Source: Candidatus Eiseniibacteriota bacterium (GTDB lineage Bacteria > Eisenbacteria > RBG-16-71-46 > SZUA-252). From it: a DNA stretch of 7,632 nt. How positions within the stretch are numbered: the first letter of the stretch is position 1; each line of letters opens with the position of its first letter. The notes below the pieces were generated by a model. That model was not told where the DNA came from and made no database searches. It saw only the letters and a list, made by a program, of their open reading frames with translations. This document shows positions 6,628 through 7,632 of this stretch, in pieces. The position numbers were made by a program, and so were the translations under genes. Where the stretch lies: positions 1-7,632 of the forward strand of contig JAEHDN010000056.1 of the NCBI GenBank assembly GCA_016880395.1. Direction: 5' to 3'.

Positions 6628-7632
6628 CCCCGAGCGCTCCGGCCGCACCGGCCATCGAGACGCGCGGACTCACGCGCCTGTTCCGCGCCCGCCGGCGCCA
6701 GGCGGAGGTGCACGCCCTCGAGGGGGTGGACGTCCGCGTCGAGCGAGGCGAGTGCTTCGGGCTGCTCGGCCCGAACGGCGCCGGCAAGACGACCCTCATC
6801 AAGATCCTCACCACGCTCCTCCTCCCGACGACGGGGACGGCGGCGGTGGCCGGGTATGACGTGGTCGCCGACCCGCTCCAGGTCCGCCGCCGGATCAACA
6901 TGGTCTCGGGCGGAGACACCTCGGGCTACGGAATCCTGACCGTGCGCGAGACGCTCCTCCTCTTCGCTCGCCTCTACGGCGTGCCGCGCGCGGAGGCCCG
7001 CCGCCGTGCGGATGTGCTGATGGAGGTGACCGGTCTCGGACCCAAGGCGGACGCGCTCCTCTCGGGGCTCTCCACGGGGATGAAGCAGAAGCTCAACTTC
7101 GCCCGGGCCTTCATGAGCGATCCCGAGATCGTCTTCCTCGACGAGCCGACGCTCGGCCTGGACGTCGAGGCGGCGCGGGACATCCGCGCCTTCGTCACGC
7201 GATGGCTCGAGGAGAGTCCTCACCGGACCGTGCTCCTCACGACGCACTACATGGTCGAGGCGGACGAGCTGTGCGGGCGGGTGGCGATCATCGACCGCGG
7301 GCGAATCCTGGCGCTCGACACGCCGCGCGCGCTGAAGCGCGCCCTGTCGAGCGAGCCGGTCTTCGAGCTCCAGATCGGGACGGCGTCGGCCACGTTCGAG
7401 GACCTGCGCGAGGTGCGGGGGGTTCGGTCCCTCTCGCATCACGCGCACCCCGCGACCGGGGCGATCCAGCTCCGGGTGGCCGTCATCGAGGACCAGGTGA
7501 TCGGCGAGGTGCTGGGCCGGCTCCGCGATCGAGGAGCGCCGGTCCTCAACCTGACGAAATCGGAGCCAACCTTGGAGACCGTGTTCGTGCACCTCGTGGG
7601 CCGCGGTCTCGAAGACGACGCCACGGACGGGC
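6624..7632 (+). CDS. ABC transporter ATP-binding protein, DrrA/ABC-2 exporter type (3' end outside window)
   Basis: 336 complete codons are visible and the frame runs off the right edge, probably close to its natural end since related proteins are about 310-340 residues. It is the cytoplasmic ATPase of an ABC-2-type exporter; the membrane subunit is expected downstream. Motifs are Walker A GPNGAGKTT (residues 49-57), a signature in the variant form LSTGM (149-153), Walker B VFLDEP (Asp173, Glu174), the D-loop LGLD and the switch His208 (LLTTHYMVEADEL). The C-terminal TLETVFVHLVGR matches the 'LEDVFV' element of DrrA-type drug/lipid exporters. The Q-loop lacks its usual Gln: the aligned position in INMVSGGD is Gly96. 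GTG 6624 was chosen because it overlaps the preceding stop (GTGA) and leaves a full first beta strand (IETRGLTRLF). The next in-frame GTG, at 6708, would delete that strand. The substrate is unknown; export of an envelope component is suggested only by the AsmA-like neighbour. Confidence 0.94.
   Translation, partial: MTPSAPAAPAIETRGLTRLFRARRRQAEVHALEGVDVRVERGECFGLLGPNGAGKTTLIKILTTLLLPTTGTAAVAGYDVVADPLQVRRRINMVSGGDTSGYGILTVRETLLLFARLYGVPRAEARRRADVLMEVTGLGPKADALLSGLSTGMKQKLNFARAFMSDPEIVFLDEPTLGLDVEAARDIRAFVTRWLEESPHRTVLLTTHYMVEADELCGRVAIIDRGRILALDTPRALKRALSSEPVFELQIGTASATFEDLREVRGVRSLSHHAHPATGAIQLRVAVIEDQVIGEVLGRLRDRGAPVLNLTKSEPTLETVFVHLVGRGLEDDATDG

Noticed and set aside
5158..6648. 496-codon minus-strand open frame opposite the AsmA-like gene
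   Set aside because: Low-complexity antisense translation; the + strand frame has a membrane anchor and AsmA-type C-terminal region.
6300..7592. 430-codon minus-strand open frame opposite the ABC ATPase
   Set aside because: The + strand here encodes all ABC motifs in order (GTG 6624 onward). The antisense frame has none.

Overview
The window is very GC-rich and almost entirely coding. All seven genes lie on the + strand, and no RNA gene, IS element, CRISPR array, terminator or gene-free stretch is visible. Start/stop junctions are extremely tight: GTGA at 327-330, an 18-nt gap at 1047-1064, ATGA at 1781-1784, ATGA at 2905-2908, a 3-nt gap at 4069-4071, and GTGA at 6624-6627. The window therefore looks like the middle of one long operon whose promoter and terminator lie outside it. 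A GC-rich, Gram-negative-type environmental bacterium is the best reading, because a Bat (aerotolerance) locus and a large AsmA-like protein are both present. A lineage such as Eisenbacteria or Gemmatimonadota would fit, but this is inference and no gene here settles it.

Layout: (1) 1-330, the 3' end of a gene that is probably batD. (2) 327-1046, a BatE-like protein with a signal peptide, TPR, two membrane segments and an SH3-like C-terminus. (3) 1065-1784, a classical short-chain dehydrogenase/reductase (SDR). (4) 1781-2908, a deoxyhypusine synthase-family protein. (5) 2905-4068, a DegT/DnrJ/EryC1/StrS-type PLP aminotransferase. (6) 4072-6627, an AsmA-like envelope protein with one N-terminal membrane anchor and a charged, repetitive tail. 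(7) 6624 to the window end, an ABC-2/DrrA-type exporter ATPase, cut at its C-terminus.

Genes 1 and 2 are the end of a Bat/von Willebrand-type locus, which acts at the membrane or periplasm. Genes 3 to 5 form a translationally coupled trio: oxidoreductase, deoxyhypusine synthase-like transferase, aminotransferase. This trio is the most interesting part of the window. Bacteria lack eIF5A, the usual deoxyhypusine synthase substrate. This homologue keeps the catalytic Lys and neighbouring Trp/Glu but has replaced three residues that contact spermidine in the human enzyme. Its substrate is probably different, and the trio may make or attach an unusual polyamine or amino compound. Genes 6 and 7 point to envelope lipid or glycan homeostasis and export. 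Whether they work with the trio cannot be told from sequence alone.
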